Part shown: positions 52,593-64,000 of the stretch, one piece after another
How positions within the stretch are numbered: position 1 is the first letter of the stretch
Layout of the letters: every line of letters begins with the position of its first letter
From: Agarophyton chilense
Taxonomy: Eukaryota; Rhodophyta; Florideophyceae; Gracilariales; Gracilariaceae
Assembly (NCBI GenBank): GCA_030374765.1
Contig: JARGXX010000093.1
Coordinates: 496,001 to 560,000, forward strand
Direction of reading: 5' to 3'
DNA: 64,000 bases
The notes under the pieces: model-generated
The model's input: the letters and a program-made list of their open reading frames with translations, nothing else
What the model was told of the DNA's origin: nothing
Database searches by the model: none
Position numbers and translations under genes: made by a program

Positions 52593-53034
52593 CTAGAAAC
52601 CAGTATTGTTCTTCTTTCTTACGCCGGCACGATTACGACGACTTGCATAATGAACTCGGAGATTGTGAGCTTTGGGAACCCGATATCGCATACGCAGCAC
52701 CAGACGTCGGTATCTTTGTAATAGTCGCGTCGCAACGCAGTTTGATGCTTACGGCCGCCTTGGTGCATCTCCAATCGGCGCTGGCTCTGCACATTGGTGC
52801 TGCAAACGGTACAGCGCTTCAGGTAGAGTTTACGAGATGGAAGAAGGCGGCGAGGCTTCTCAGGTTGAGTAACGATTCGAAGAATGTGACTGGTGCGAAG
52901 TTGCTTAGGGGTTCGAAAGAAGGTAGAGAGTCGGTGAACGATGTCGTTTCCTCGGCGACGCTAACGGCTTCCCCTTCCGAATTGGAACCTTGCACATTTG
53001 AATATTCGCTCGATGATATCGCAGACGTTGGCAT
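52593..53034 (-). pseudogene. Two-finger zinc-finger gene, copy 2
   Basis: On the minus strand the protein starts MPTSAISSSEYS at 53034, aligned with copy 1. The Ser-rich acidic N-terminus is intact, but a 1-bp deletion near 52896, relative to copy 1, shifts the frame. In the restored alignment the first finger is complete (CTVC to H-x5-H, followed by GGRKHQTALRRDYYKDTDVW), and a second finger begins CCVCDIGFPK before another frameshift. The related stop is at 52593-52595. The short intron seen in copies 1 and 3 has lost both splice sites here. About 350 bp upstream is also alignable with copy 1, including the palindrome. It is a pseudogene unless the shifts are sequencing errors. Confidence 0.65.
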
Positions 53035-53375
53035 TATATGCAAGACAGACAAAAGTCAGTACTTGCAAACAATACCAAAAGAGCAGTGAAAGTCACTTAT
53101 TGTTGAACGAATTCCAAATGGCGGTAGAGTGTGTGCTCTACGCCATATCACGCGGTTTTGTTAACAACAGGAGATGCAAAACAGTCCCACGTGGAAGACA
53201 CATTCGCAGAAAAGAATTGCGAAGAGGTGCTAGAGAGCGAACCTGACCCCCAAGTAAAGAAAAAAAGGCGGAGAGTTGATTACAAGAGAGGCACAGACAG
53301 TGTTAAACGATGATTTTGGTTGCAGAGGAGAGAAGGGATCTGAGCCGCTTTAGTCAAGCTGACGTGACCAGCGTT

Positions 53376-53389
53376 GGTCGGAGCCGACC
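53376..53389. promoter_or_regulatory. Conserved palindrome upstream of zinc-finger copy 2
   Basis: GGTCGGAGCCGACC is the reverse complement of the palindrome at 1681-1694 and lies in the matching upstream position of copy 2. Confidence 0.4.
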
Positions 53390-53415
53390 GAAGCCACGGA
53401 CAGCATGTTTCTGAC

Positions 53416-53904
53416 TGTGACTTCTCGCGAGGGGACGATAATGAATTGCAACAACAAAATCTGTTTTAGGCAGTTGCACAGGTTGCACTACAGTTTGTGG
53501 TAAAATTCACACTAGTGAAAGTTAACGTCAGATGAACACGAAATATAAATCTCTGTCCATATGATTTTCTAGCCTAATTTAATACGTTGAATTAGAACGA
53601 AGCTGCTTACTTGACTCGGTAAAGACCCTCACCGAGCTCCCAGCCACTATTAAAAAGATCGGAACAAAAGAACTTCTTCTCGTCTCCGACAACTATCAAA
53701 CAAAAAACTTCAGCCTCTTCATCTCCGCCTTCTTCATCAGCATCACCCTCTTTCGTATCCGTCTTGTTTCTCTTTCAAAATCTACACCCTCTACACCAAA
53801 TCCAACCCACCGCTGCGGTCTACTCCGCCGCAGTCTACACCGCCTACGCCGAGTCCGCCTCACCCCCGCATTCTACTTCACGTACACCGAATTCTCCTTT
53901 GCAA
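53416..53904 (+). repeat. Left direct repeat (probable 5' LTR) of the copia-like fossil
   Basis: It aligns with 59628-60061 over most of its length, for example CTGTTTTAGGCAGTTGCA near its start and TTCATCAGCATCACC and TTCTACTTCACGTACACCGA near its end, with several length differences. Confidence 0.6.
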
Positions 53905-54177
53905 AAAATTCCGGACTTTATGTGCGCGCTTCGAAGAAATTTTTACAGAAGAAGTTTACTTTGGACTTTTTTCAAAAGTTCTTTTTAAGCCCGATATTTT
54001 GATTTTGGACATCCGAGAAGTGGTTTTGAAGTTTAAGAATTTAAATATTTGTTGGATTGGTTTGATACTGTTCTGTCACTCACTTCTGTCTACCTCGCAC
54101 CCGTCGTTGCTAGTATTTGGAGGTGACACAGTTAATAACTCTAAAATTTTTATTGAGCGAAGAGTAGCACAGTAATA

Positions 54178-54808
54178 AGTAAATTTTTATAACTACATTT
54201 TTTGTTTTGTGTAACACTTTTTAACCGATTTGTTTTTACATACAGTGCCGAGGTCTCATTCATCTTCCGAATATTCATCGGTTTCTGAAGCCGAGCACGT
54301 ATGTGATAAGAACCAGAATAGAAATAGCAACCACGATAGCTATTCGGTGCGGGTACCGAACGTTATCGAACACGAAGCAGTTGAAGCTGAAGAAATCTTA
54401 AACGACAAAAGCACGCAACGAACTAGCAACACCGGAGGTCTTCCAAATATTACGCATACGCCTTCTATTTCTCGTTTCAATTGCAAGGAAGTTCTCTCCG
54501 AGAGACGTCTTTGGATAATTCTCCGCGTTTCTACTCAAGCCGAGCGTTCTATGAAGAAACCCCCTCCGCTGAAACGTACGCTCAAACGTTGTGATCTTTA
54601 AAACATTTCTGTTCGCAGTTTTCAACAATTTGAAACTCATCAAAGAGGCAAGGGTCATCAGAGCAAGTTTCACCGGACCAACTATACATGTGAAAATAAT
54701 CGCTACCGCGTTTGCAACATTAAGTTTACTGAAGCTCACGACCTCAAGGTTCATATTCATAGTCGCCGCCATCGTTCTACTCTTAGGAATAAGAAAAATC
54801 CTATTTGA
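54178..54808 (+). pseudogene. Two-finger zinc-finger gene, copy 3, one in-frame stop
   Basis: The third copy also appears to have the start codon split by an intron: A at 54178, a 67-bp intron 54179-54245 (GTAAAT..CAG), then TGCCGAGG giving MPRSHSSSEYSSVS. The N-terminal region is longer than in copies 1 and 2 and acidic (HEAVEAEEIL). The basic block KKPPPLKRTLKRC leads into finger 1, whose second Cys position is a TAA stop (54599-54601). The frame stays open after it with the rest of finger 1 (FETHQRGKGHQ) and finger 2 (YRVCNIKFTEAHDLKVHIHSRRH, first Cys replaced). It ends at TGA 54806-54808. It lies head-to-head with copy 2, between the left repeat and gag of the copia-like fossil. Confidence 0.6.
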
Positions 54809-57800
54809 ATAAGAATTGCTTTGCAATTCTTGTTACCTGTTTTAGAAAGAAAATATTTTGTCCTGCAAAGTATTTCATTTTTAGACGAGAGTTAAAACAC
54901 ACACAATATAGATAATATTCATACAATAAGATACGGTTAATACAAGATCTTAAGCATACGAAAAGGACCAGCCGTCTAACTCTGCTGATCAACCGTCTGC
55001 TTCGAATACGCCCTTCCAGACGCAGGCCAACAGTAGGCTTCCGTTTACACCTGCAGGATCCTCGATTCGTTCCCCAATAGCCGGTATTAATTTTGCACCG
55101 TCTCCAACTTTTCGTAACATGTTCTGTGGTGCAGGTAATTTGTTTGGAAGTTCTCTGGCGATCAGTCATACATCTCAGAAGACTCTGTTGGACACTATTC
55201 GGAGTTACTCGGCCAATATAGTCGATATCACTGTGGATCAGGTTGTGAGTCTCATCACAAGAGAATATTCACCTGATATATTATTCAATAACCAAGTATA
55301 ATTCAATGTGGCTTGATTCAGCTAGATTACTGGTTTTCTATAGAAATTGGGTCTCGAAATGTCTCACCATCCTTCAAGAAGAACCATGAACCATCTCTCG
55401 GTCACGATCTAACTCATGAACGAAGACCGTGCGGTTGCTGAAGAAGCCATACAGGCTTCAAAAGCTTCTTTAACCTTTGCTCCAGTTTTCGACCAAATAC
55501 CTTTCTCACAAATCAACCAGGAATTCAAGAACCCTATTCTAACTGCCAATAACCACTCTGGTGTGCCTTCGAAAACCATCAGAGCGAACACGCACAACGT
55601 AGATCTTTCCAAGATCTCACACAATTTGGCAATGCATTTCAAGGACAGAAACTGAAAATTTTCCGCAGCCCATGGAGAATCTTCGAAAGATATTTATAAC
55701 AAATATCGTATCGCATTAGAATATTACACGATACATGATTACAAACATGTTCAACTTATGCAAAATATTCTAAAGGATAATTTAAGGCGTTTCTTCAATG
55801 ATCACGTCGTTCAAATGGCTCAATCCCTCGATGATGTAGCAAACCTCATTGAAGCACATTTTCATTCCATCTCTAAACAAAAGTGCATTGAAATTAATTC
55901 GATAAACATACGAACTGATACATTCCAATCAGAGGAAAGTATGGTAACTCAAGCTATTGAGAAATTAGATTCATAAATATCGAAATTAGCTTCTCAAAGT
56001 CAACCGCAGTGTCATACTGAGGCAAACAAGATATTTTATCTGAGAAAAGCAGTTATTGGACATTCATGGCCTAGTCGTCCCAGATTTAGAAACCCTTTTA
56101 TATCAAGAATTCTACACACAGCTAGAATGGACTATGCAGCTCGGAAATGAAAAGGCTAGCGCACGAAAGTCCGTTAATGTATTAAAGTTCTCTAAGAATG
56201 AAAATTCTATAGATCTTTTCTATCAGTTTTCATCGAAACGTTATATTCCTCCTGCTAGATATGGACGAAACAAGACCAATACAAAGCCTAACATGAAGCA
56301 GGTACTTTACGATATGCGCCAATAGATTCAAGATGACTCAGAAACCGACGACGTCGACATATTCTTCAACATCAAAGAAAAAGCATAAGACAATAATGAT
56401 GCAAGTTCAGAAGATTCAGTCGATGACACTGTTTAACCGTTTTAACCAGCACTCATGCCGACCCTTCAACCCCGAAACTGGATTTTTAATGAGGAACTCT
56501 CCTATGGGTGGATTTATATTTAGAAGGTTCCCAGAGGCTCAGCGCATAAAATCCCAAAACAATTTAAACGCAAGTTTAAATGTTTTAAGGTTACAAACAT
56601 CAATATCGATTTCGAAATCACCAACAAGTTCAATGCTTGATGTCTAGAAATCGAAGCACAAACTTCTGTGATTGGCAAGGAGCAAGCCAAGGTTGATTGC
56701 AAGCAGTATGGCTTAACGTTTTAGGAAAAGCCTTCGAAGATTTGTTTTCGACCCGGCAGTTCTACTTTCTGGAGAATTGGTCTCGTGCTCATTTGAATCC
56801 GTGTCCCTGGTGGTAGATTACTCAAGCTCACCGTGGAAGGGATCAACTTCAAATTTCCACTATTGCTTGGACTTTATTTCCTTTACAGAGCAAAAATCTA
56901 TGTTGAAAATGTAGAGAACCTTCTGACCTGTAAGAATGGATGGAAGATGCCTGTCATTCGGAAATCTCGGTCATCTCTTTATCAACTGAAACGAATACGA
57001 AGCCCATTTCACAAAGGCAGAAGTAAGAAATATGCATCTACATTTTTATCATCCCTCGGTAGAGATACTGTTCAACATCCTAAACCTAGCAAAACCCGAA
57101 GAAGCCAATGCCGAGACACGAAATTTGCTGAAAGACATGTCAAAGGCTTGCCAAAAGAGTCATCGATCTACCCCGAAACAACAACGATTTGGGGTTTCCA
57201 TTCCTCAAGGAGTTGTTTTACACAAAGATCTCGCTATGGATCTGGTTTTCAGTTACAGAAAACCAATGTTATTGGTTGTTGATATACAAACCCATTTTGG
57301 AGCCGCTCGCTTTTTAGATGGACAATCTATTGAAGATATCTGAAAAAATGTCTTAGAATGTTGGGCGACTGTGTACATTGGATACCCCGACTCTTTCCAT
57401 GGTCACCGAGGCTCACCGTGTAAATCTTCTCGATAGAAGGATATTATAAATAAATTTGACATCGATTTTATTCTGTCTGGAGTGGAAAGTCATAACTCAA
57501 TTGGGGTTTTCGAACGATATGATGATCCCCTAAGACGACTATACCACAAAAGAAAGTCCAATGCCAACATTTCAAACGAGAACTTAATCCTCGCCACAGC
57601 TGTGAAAGCTATGAATGACATCATGAACCCGGAAGGTCTGGTTCCATCACTATTATTCTTTGGTAATTTACCAAGATTTAGTGGCATTCTTACAAAGTTA
57701 CCTGATCAATAAGATCGTATTCAACCTCTCTTGACTGCCCGTTCTGAAATGGAAATCACCGCCAATGAAATAAGACTGAAAAGGGCCCTCGAACCACGTC

Positions 57801-59627
57801 TACCAAAAACCGTTAACCAAGATTTCGAAGCAGCACAAAAGCTTTTGATCTACCGGGGAAAAAGATGGATCGATCGACTAGGCCGCCTGAAGAAATGAAG
57901 AGTTATTGGCAAACATATTTCCGTGAAAAAGAAGAATGGCGAGGAAGTTCGACATAGTATTACGCAAGCCGAACCCTATGTTTCCAAAAATTTTGCGGTC
58001 AATTCTGAAATACCGATTCCTGACGGTTTAGGTAATCTCTCTAACTACGTGTTAAATGAGTTCTCACACGGAAGTGAAGGAATTGTGGTCAACGATGAAG
58101 AATCAATATAAATCACTAAAACCTTGAAGCCAAGTAATTCTCTCCGTAATTCTCCAAACTTTTCAGAAGCCAACAAGAAAGAAATTGAAGACCTAAGGCG
58201 ACGAAATACTTAGATAGTTGTTACACGTGATGAAGTTCCAAAAGATGCAAATATTATAGGATCTCGACTTGGGTTAGATATTAATAATCCAGGAACTGAA
58301 GAAGAAATGTACAAGACGAGACTTGTGGCCCAAGAATTTTCTGAAAAGGAAGAGAACTACTTAGTCCATAATGCCAATACCAATTGCAACAGTACTGTTC
58401 CACTACAACGTATGGAGTCACGATGTTACCAAAGCCTACATTCAGAGTAATGAAGGTCTTACTCGAAAAGTATATATACGACCTCCCAAGGACATGGATG
58501 CACCCAACGGTGGTCTCCTTCTTCTTTTCAAGCCAATCTATTGTTTAGCAGATGTCTGTGATTTTCGGAACTCGCCCATTATATCACATCTACAAGAGGA
58601 AGTTGAAGTGACCGCAATCAAAGGTGACATTTGCTGCCTTTCCAAGAAATCTAAGAGTAATCTCTATGAAATAATTGGATCATATGCCGACGACTGAGTC
58701 ATTACAGGTGAAGATGAATTTATGAAGTTCCCAAACCAAACTGTAGAACGTTTTAAATCACGAGACAGAATTGTTTGATCTTTCAAACTCGGTGGAACTC
58801 AAGTTACGGTCAACCAAGAACAGTAGAAAATTCATCAGAAAAATTTCAAGAATAGAATGATGCCAATGGAAAGCTACGATGAAGATGCAGAGTTTAGATC
58901 CAAAAGAGCTCAACTTGTCTTGCTTGGGAACACATTTCTACACATATCTTTCTTTGTGAACAAAACTCCCCAGTCAAAGAGAAATGTTTACGAAAATTTT
59001 TGGACGAAGGATGAATAAGGTCATTGAAAAAATTCAAGAAAAAACAAGTACTTTGAAGTTTGTGAAGCGAGATCTCAACTCTCTCTGTATCCGAGCATAC
59101 AGTGATTCCTAATTTGCAATTAATGAAGAAAGTACTTCCCAACTTGGTTTCTTCATTCTATTGGCTGATCGTTTTAATCGTGGTAAAATTATTAATTACA
59201 AGAGTTACAATAGTCTTTGAGTGGTTAGGTCTGTATTGGAAGGGGAAGTTTATGCTTTTGTAGATGCATTTGATTTTGCATATACGCTTAAGTTTGACTT
59301 GGGAACTTTACTCGACCAAGTAATTCCAGTTAGAATATTCACTGGTTCCAAGAGTCTTTCTGATGTCATCACAAAAGCTTCATCTACAGCTGAAAAGATC
59401 ATTAATCAATATTTCGGCAGCCCGTGAAACTTATGAAAGGAGTGCAATATCTGCAATTGGATTTTTGAAATCTGAAAACAATCCTGCCGACATTTTTACG
59501 AAGTAAAAAATGAACGCAGCATATAGAAATATTTAAAATACCAACCAGTGTGATCACAAAACTGAGCAACGGATAATACATCAATATGCTTGAACAATTG
59601 TTACGTTTAGAAAAAGAAAAGTACGAA

Positions 59628-60061
59628 TGTTAAGGACGTCTCGCGAGAAAAGGATATTGAATTTCAACAACGAAACCTGTTTTAGGCAGTTGCATGGGTT
59701 GCACTACAATTCGTGCTAAAAATCACACTATTGGAATTTAACGATAGATAAATACGAAAAAGAAATCTTTAGTCATATGAATTTGTATCCTAATCGAACA
59801 GACGTAGAACTAGAATGACGTTGCGTACTTGGTGCAGTAGAGACCCACCCAATCTTCTACCGACCATGAAAGAGCTCGGAACAAGAGACCTTCTTTTCTT
59901 GTCCGACAGCTATCGAACAACAACCTTCAGCCCGTTCATCACGGCCTTCTTCATCAGCATCACCATCTTTCCCGTCCGTCTTGTTTCTCTTTCAAATTCG
60001 GCAACGCGAATGCCGAATCCGCCGCATTCTACTTCACGTACACCGAATTGCACTTTGCACA
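59628..60061 (+). repeat. Right direct repeat (probable 3' LTR) of the copia-like fossil
   Basis: It starts TGTTAAGG shortly after the copia RNase H end and a purine run (GAAAAAGAAAAG), as expected for a 3' LTR, and matches 53416-53904. Confidence 0.65.
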
Positions 60062-60263
60062 ACAGTAGAGGACTTAAGCATCGGAAAACTTCTTGAGAAT
60101 ATCGCAGACTGGTATGCCACGTACCACAGAAGTAGCAGTCACACGAAAAATGAACGAGGATTTGGTGCCACTTTTCGTGAGCTGGGCCGATCTCACGAAA
60201 AATATTTCGTATGTCTCCACCATGCTGAAAATCAACTAAGTTCCATCTCTCCGCCAACCCAAC

Positions 60264-60920
60264 ATGGCTTTCGAGGGGCACGCATCTCCCAATCCTCCCA
60301 ACTCTGCTCACATTCCTGCTACCACATCACCAGCATCGCTCGCTTCCATTCCTACACAACTGAGCCCCCTTCCCGCCACCAACGAAAGGAAGAAGCTGAA
60401 GCGCTTTCGTTTCACAGACTCGTACGACACTGGCCTCCTTAAGGTCGTCTCGGAAACTGGAGCCCACCTTCCGGAGTGGGGCAAGACAGAAGCGCTGTAC
60501 GAAGAAGTGCTAAGAATCGTTCTCCCACAATATCCTAGTTCGACGTTCGACCACTCATATCGCCCCTCGTCTAAAACCATTTATGGTAGATTCAAGAGAT
60601 TGGTATCACAACGCCGGCAGGTGGTTCGCTGAAATAACAGCGCATCTGGGATCGTCGAGAACGTGACGGAGAAGGACCAGGTTTTCGACGACCTCATTCT
60701 CGAGATGGATGAAAAAGAGGAGGCACTTCGGTAGAGAAAGAAGAACAGTCTGGGCAGGAGAAAAGCTTATGTGCTGCAGAATTGGCTATTCGTGAGGCAG
60801 CAATAAACAGGGGCCGTTGGTCTGATGCGGGTTCTAGTCGTGCGAATGATATGGCTACTGTTAGCAAACTGCCGTCATCGACCAAAGAAACGCAAGCTCC
60901 ACGCCCTCGGTTTGGATGGT
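60264..60920 (+). pseudogene. Myb/SANT-like DNA-binding protein remnant
   Basis: The ORF at 60264-60632 begins MAFEGHASPNPPNS, with a Ser/Pro/Thr-rich leader. It then has a Myb/SANT-like domain at about residues 45-120: KRFRFTDSYDTGLLKVVSE, a helix with Trp-Gly-Lys (PEWGKTEALYEEVL), and SKTIYGRFKRLVSQRR. The frame stops at 60630-60632, but related coding sense continues: DDLILEMDEKEEALR near 60690 and, in another frame, AAELAIREAAINRGRW near 60775, both typical of the helical tail of this family. So there are at least one stop and one frameshift. It may come from a PIF/Harbinger-like element or a host gene; no transposase is seen nearby. Confidence 0.55.
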
Positions 60921-61954
60921 TACGTTTCATCTTTTCTCATGAAAGTGGCTTTCTCGGCGCTTTGTACAGCTCTAGGCGTGTCGCAACCGTCACAGAAAAC
61001 TTTGAGAAAACTCTTGCGGATGGTTTTAACCCGCACCCCGTCGAACGGCAAGAAGTGCTCCGCGTCAATCGCATAGGACTCATCGATGATTTCTTGATCT
61101 TTCCAGTGTTCAGTTTCCGCGATGGCTTTGACTAGTTTCACAAGGTATATACACTATCTTTCGCCATTCCTCGTCATCATACGTGCACTTCAATCCAACA
61201 CAACCCGACTGACCATTTGTTTTTGACTCCACCTCCCTGTCCTGCCTAAGCCGATAGACTCCCGCCGCGCACTCAAGCACACATCCATATCCATCTACAT
61301 CATCAATGCTGCAAATGATTTTTTCTTCGACCATAGATTGTGGCGCCAACCTGCCGAAAAACCAAGACATAGCGTCCGCACCAGTTTTGTTGAACGTTCT
61401 AGACCACTATTTTCTTCTCGCAGTTGCTAGCTCCGCTTAATTGTGATACCCCTTCTAGTCGCTCCCCAACCGTCTCTCAATGAGCAGTGCCGACCACGCC
61501 GTGTGTTTTCGGCTCTTTACAATATTCCCTAGAAAGTAGCTTAGCTCGATGCGCTGCTAATGCCATGGAACCCCAGTAAAACAACGCGCGTGTACATAGC
61601 GAACACTTTGAATCGCGATGCCCGCGTCTCACTTCTCGTGGCTGGGGACGGGCTCACGACGGGATCTCTGAAGAATAAGAGTATATATTTTGACCTTTCT
61701 CACGCGTTAAAGTACTTTTCTGAAGTGCAAAGTTCCACTAGCGAAGAAATCTAAAAAGGTGTTCATTCTTAATCTACATGTTAGTGAGAATAGATGCTTT
61801 TTACAATGCGCAATTCTTTTATATGCGCGTCTTTGAAGCCCCTTCTTGCTTTTTCGTTCATTGTGCTTGTCACAGAGTCCTGGCGTAAATGTGAAGTGTA
61901 TGGAAAAGAATGAGGAATGATACTTTTCCGTAGTGAAGAAATCTGAGAGGTGTT
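60921..61954. other. Region with open frames on both strands, no call
   Basis: Minus-strand frames (61370-61110, 61141-60920) and plus-strand frames (to 61135) overlap. None carries a recognisable motif, and I cannot tell which strand, if any, was coding. Confidence 0.3.
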
Positions 61955-62510
61955 TCAAGAAAAAGAGTCAACTTCAGACTCGGTTTCGCGACAAATTCTG
62001 GCTTTCTTTACAATAAACTTCTCAGTGAAACTCCGTTTTCGCTTTTTTGGATTCACTGATGCATAATCGGGTGGTCAAATAGTTGACATGGACTCATAAG
62101 TGCCTTTGTCGTACCAATTGATTTGTTGATCTTTTGCATTGCTCTTCTGCCCTCCAGTGATATCGACTTCTTCATGAAGAGCAAAGTTTGAAATTTTCAA
62201 ATCAACAAGCCGTTCAACTGCTTATGTAAGAAGAGCTTCGACTCTTTCTAAAGCTAGAGGCCCAGATCCGGATGCCGAGCGATGGAGTTTATCGTACAAC
62301 GCTTTCCCATTGGCTCTTTTGATATTTGTTCGTACTTCTTTCTCAGCTGCCTTTTGAATGAAAGCATCGACGTCTATTATCTAGGTGCTTGGACCTGTCT
62401 TAGCGTTTTGAAGCTTTTCCTTAAGCGCCTTCACATCAAAAACTCCGCATTTCTTTCGAAGCTTGCATACACTATCGAAACAAAGCCTCTTTTGGCTTGA
62501 CTTCGAGTAG
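61955..62510 (-). pseudogene. Unknown protein-coding remnant with three in-frame stops
   Basis: One minus-strand frame reads through about 180 codons with only three stops and looks protein-like: KKCGVFDVKALKEKLQNAK, then DVDAFIQKAAEKEVRTNIKR, GKALYDKLHRSASGSG, and a C-terminal part with PKKRKRSF, a likely nuclear localisation signal, and KARICRETESEVDSFS before a TGA at 61955-61957. The pattern (helical, charged, nuclear signal near the end) suggests a DNA- or RNA-associated protein. I do not recognise the family. The preceding sequence to about 63250 on the same strand also has long open frames and may be more of the same gene. Confidence 0.4.
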
Positions 62511-64000
62511 GGATCAAAGAATGTTTCGATGTCAATCTATTAATAAAGAAATTTTCTAAGTTCAGGTACAATTAGTATATATTAAATGTACGCAAACGCA
62601 CATCTCATTATGGGCCTACACGGGAAACAAATGGACTCCATCTTCTTGCGGTTACGTCTCGCGACCAGCTGGCTCTCTCCACCTTCATCTTCAACAGTTC
62701 CTTTCCGTGCGAAGGTCACTTTCAAAGGCGTAGATGGTCTGGGAAAGTCTAGGTTTTCCAGCTTACGAATAAGATGAACACTCCAAGTGAGTTCGAATCA
62801 AGCAACAGACCCAATTGTAGACCCGTCGTTTAATTGAATTTCAAACCAGTGCACATCTTCTAATGCGGACAAGTAGGCACGTTGGAACCCGTAATTGTTT
62901 GATGCATCTAAACCAATCTCCTTAAACTTCGTGGGAGCGTAGCTGGTACACTCTGATTTGTGCTCATCAAGAATTTTGGGAGGAATTGGCGAGCGGCAAT
63001 CGCGAAGAGAACGATAAAGTGAGGTCAGTGCCGTCATCGAACGTATTCTAGACTACTTACGAGCCTGTGTTTGTTTTCGTGTTAACATCTTAAGATGCTT
63101 TGGAATGACGCTGAATGGGACTGTTTGGGCTAGAACATACGCCCGATAACCGGAATTTGACGCCTCTGTGTATCCCGTTCCTTGAAAAAGCAACAATTTC
63201 GGCACGGAGAAATTGCGGAAACAAGCCACGAGCAGTTGGTGTCTACTCATATATATATGTTAATTAAACAAACTGAAGGCTTATTAGTGAACCTGGTAAT
63301 GTTCTTTGATAGGAAGTCAGCACGCCGTATGTTGAAGATGAAGGGTGTTTCGGACGTTCTCAAATTAAACAAAATTTTTGACATATCATCGCACTAAGTA
63401 CGTCTTCCGATGTGGCGACACAAAGCAACTACATTTTTCAGTTGGTTCTGGTTAACGTGCCAATCATCCAGTACAATAAAGGATTTTTCGAAGACTTTTT
63501 CGGTCGCGGCGATACAGGCAGCACTGTGGTCCATGGAAATTTGTGCAGGGGGGGGATAGGTATCATTGCCTTAAACCGCGTTAAAAAATTTAAAACGTCA
63601 GCCCCAGTCTCCCCCGCTGCTGATCCCCGTAAAGAAGATTCAGTTGAAAACGTCATTAGCTCTCCCGTTGATCGTGAAAAGAGGAAACCCATAGCAGTTT
63701 GCAACAGATTTAGAATCCAAAGAGATACCAGGCACAACACCGATTGCTTTATAGTCTTCTACGCATCCCTTAATCACCCAAACTGCATTTCAATATACAT
63801 TTCTGGAGGACACGGTTGTCGCCTACAACCACAGAATACCGTTGAACGTCCTTCTTGCCTACAAAGATGGAAGTCCTACATCGTACATTGTATTCTATGC
63901 TTTTTGAAATATACCGCACTTCTCAGACTACATCAAGACCTAGAGCATTAACTGGAATGCTTCTGACGTAAGAGATGATAGCTGCCTTGAAACAGTCGTG
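62511..64000. other. Weakly coding right edge
   Basis: Minus-strand frames at 63250-63053 and 63037-62798 (the latter with DEHKSECTSYAPTKFKEIGL) and a plus-strand frame at 63412-63951 (179 codons) are open, but no motif is recognised. The window ends inside this region. Confidence 0.3.

Larger units (their letters stand above)
53416..60061 (+). mobile_element. Copia-like LTR retrotransposon fossil between direct repeats
   Basis: A large, old copia-like element on the plus strand. Parts: left repeat 53416 to about 53904; gag-like region about 55120-56500; pre-integrase and integrase about 57030-57710 (LDMDLVFSY-like block, AARFLDGQS, ERYDDPLRRLY); reverse transcriptase region about 58140-58700; RNase H region to about 59500 ending NPADIFTK; a purine run; and the right repeat 59628-60061. 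A zinc-finger gene copy lies between the left repeat and gag. The repeats have diverged visibly, so the insertion is old. More than a dozen breaks are present. Confidence 0.7.

Overview
This window looks like repeat-rich nuclear DNA of a eukaryote. It holds a 5S rRNA gene, a 66-bp intron with GT..AG ends and a TACTGAC branch site, a non-LTR retrotransposon, Ty3/gypsy and Ty1/copia fossils, and Tc1/mariner, pogo and PIF/Harbinger remnants. The few apparent host genes are mostly single-exon, GC-rich and separated by kilobases of decayed mobile DNA. The style of the 5S gene and the intron-poor genes would fit a red alga, but that is a weak inference and I do not name the organism.

Layout. 1-0.9 kb: decayed LINE reverse transcriptase. 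1.9-3.15 kb: a two-zinc-finger gene copy broken by a 0.67-kb insertion. 3.6-4.1 kb: pogo-like transposase remnant. 4.9-5.55 kb: SAM plus DUF202/VTC1-like membrane protein. 5.8-7.7 kb: 639-residue repeat-motif protein, followed at 7.9-10.45 kb by a broken tandem duplicate. 10.8-15 kb: nearly whole LINE with endonuclease, reverse transcriptase, RNase H and a zinc knuckle. 16.4-26.4 kb: Ty3/gypsy chromodomain element on the minus strand with two 854-bp LTRs and a large antisense ORF on the plus strand. It sits inside a second, older copy of that same ORF family (about 16.0-16.4 and 26.4-28.05 kb). A third copy follows at 28.85-31.9 kb. 32.3-33.9 kb: Tc1/mariner transposase split by a 628-bp structured insert with an 8-bp target duplication. 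34.5 kb: 5S rRNA. 36.3-37.6 kb: nuclear protein with a duplicated module. 38.7-40.6 kb: PIF/Harbinger transposase remnant and convergent Myb/SANT-like ORF. 42.2-42.6 kb: GTGACG-rich minisatellite. 43.1-47.2 kb: Ty1/copia fossil. 47.7-52.4 kb: two more LTR-element fossils. 52.6-54.8 kb: two head-to-head zinc-finger gene copies. 53.4-60.06 kb: copia-like fossil between direct repeats. 60.3 kb onward: Myb/SANT-like remnant and weakly coding DNA.

The most unusual items are: (1) the plus-strand ORF family, carried antisense next to the 3' LTR of the gypsy element and found twice outside it, once with that element inserted into it; (2) the tandem pair of proteins built around a repeated PMLRS(V/I)P-type motif; (3) a three-copy zinc-finger family whose short intron splits the start codon as A|TG; (4) the hairpin-rich insert in the mariner transposase. 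All domain names come from reading motifs by eye; no database search was run.
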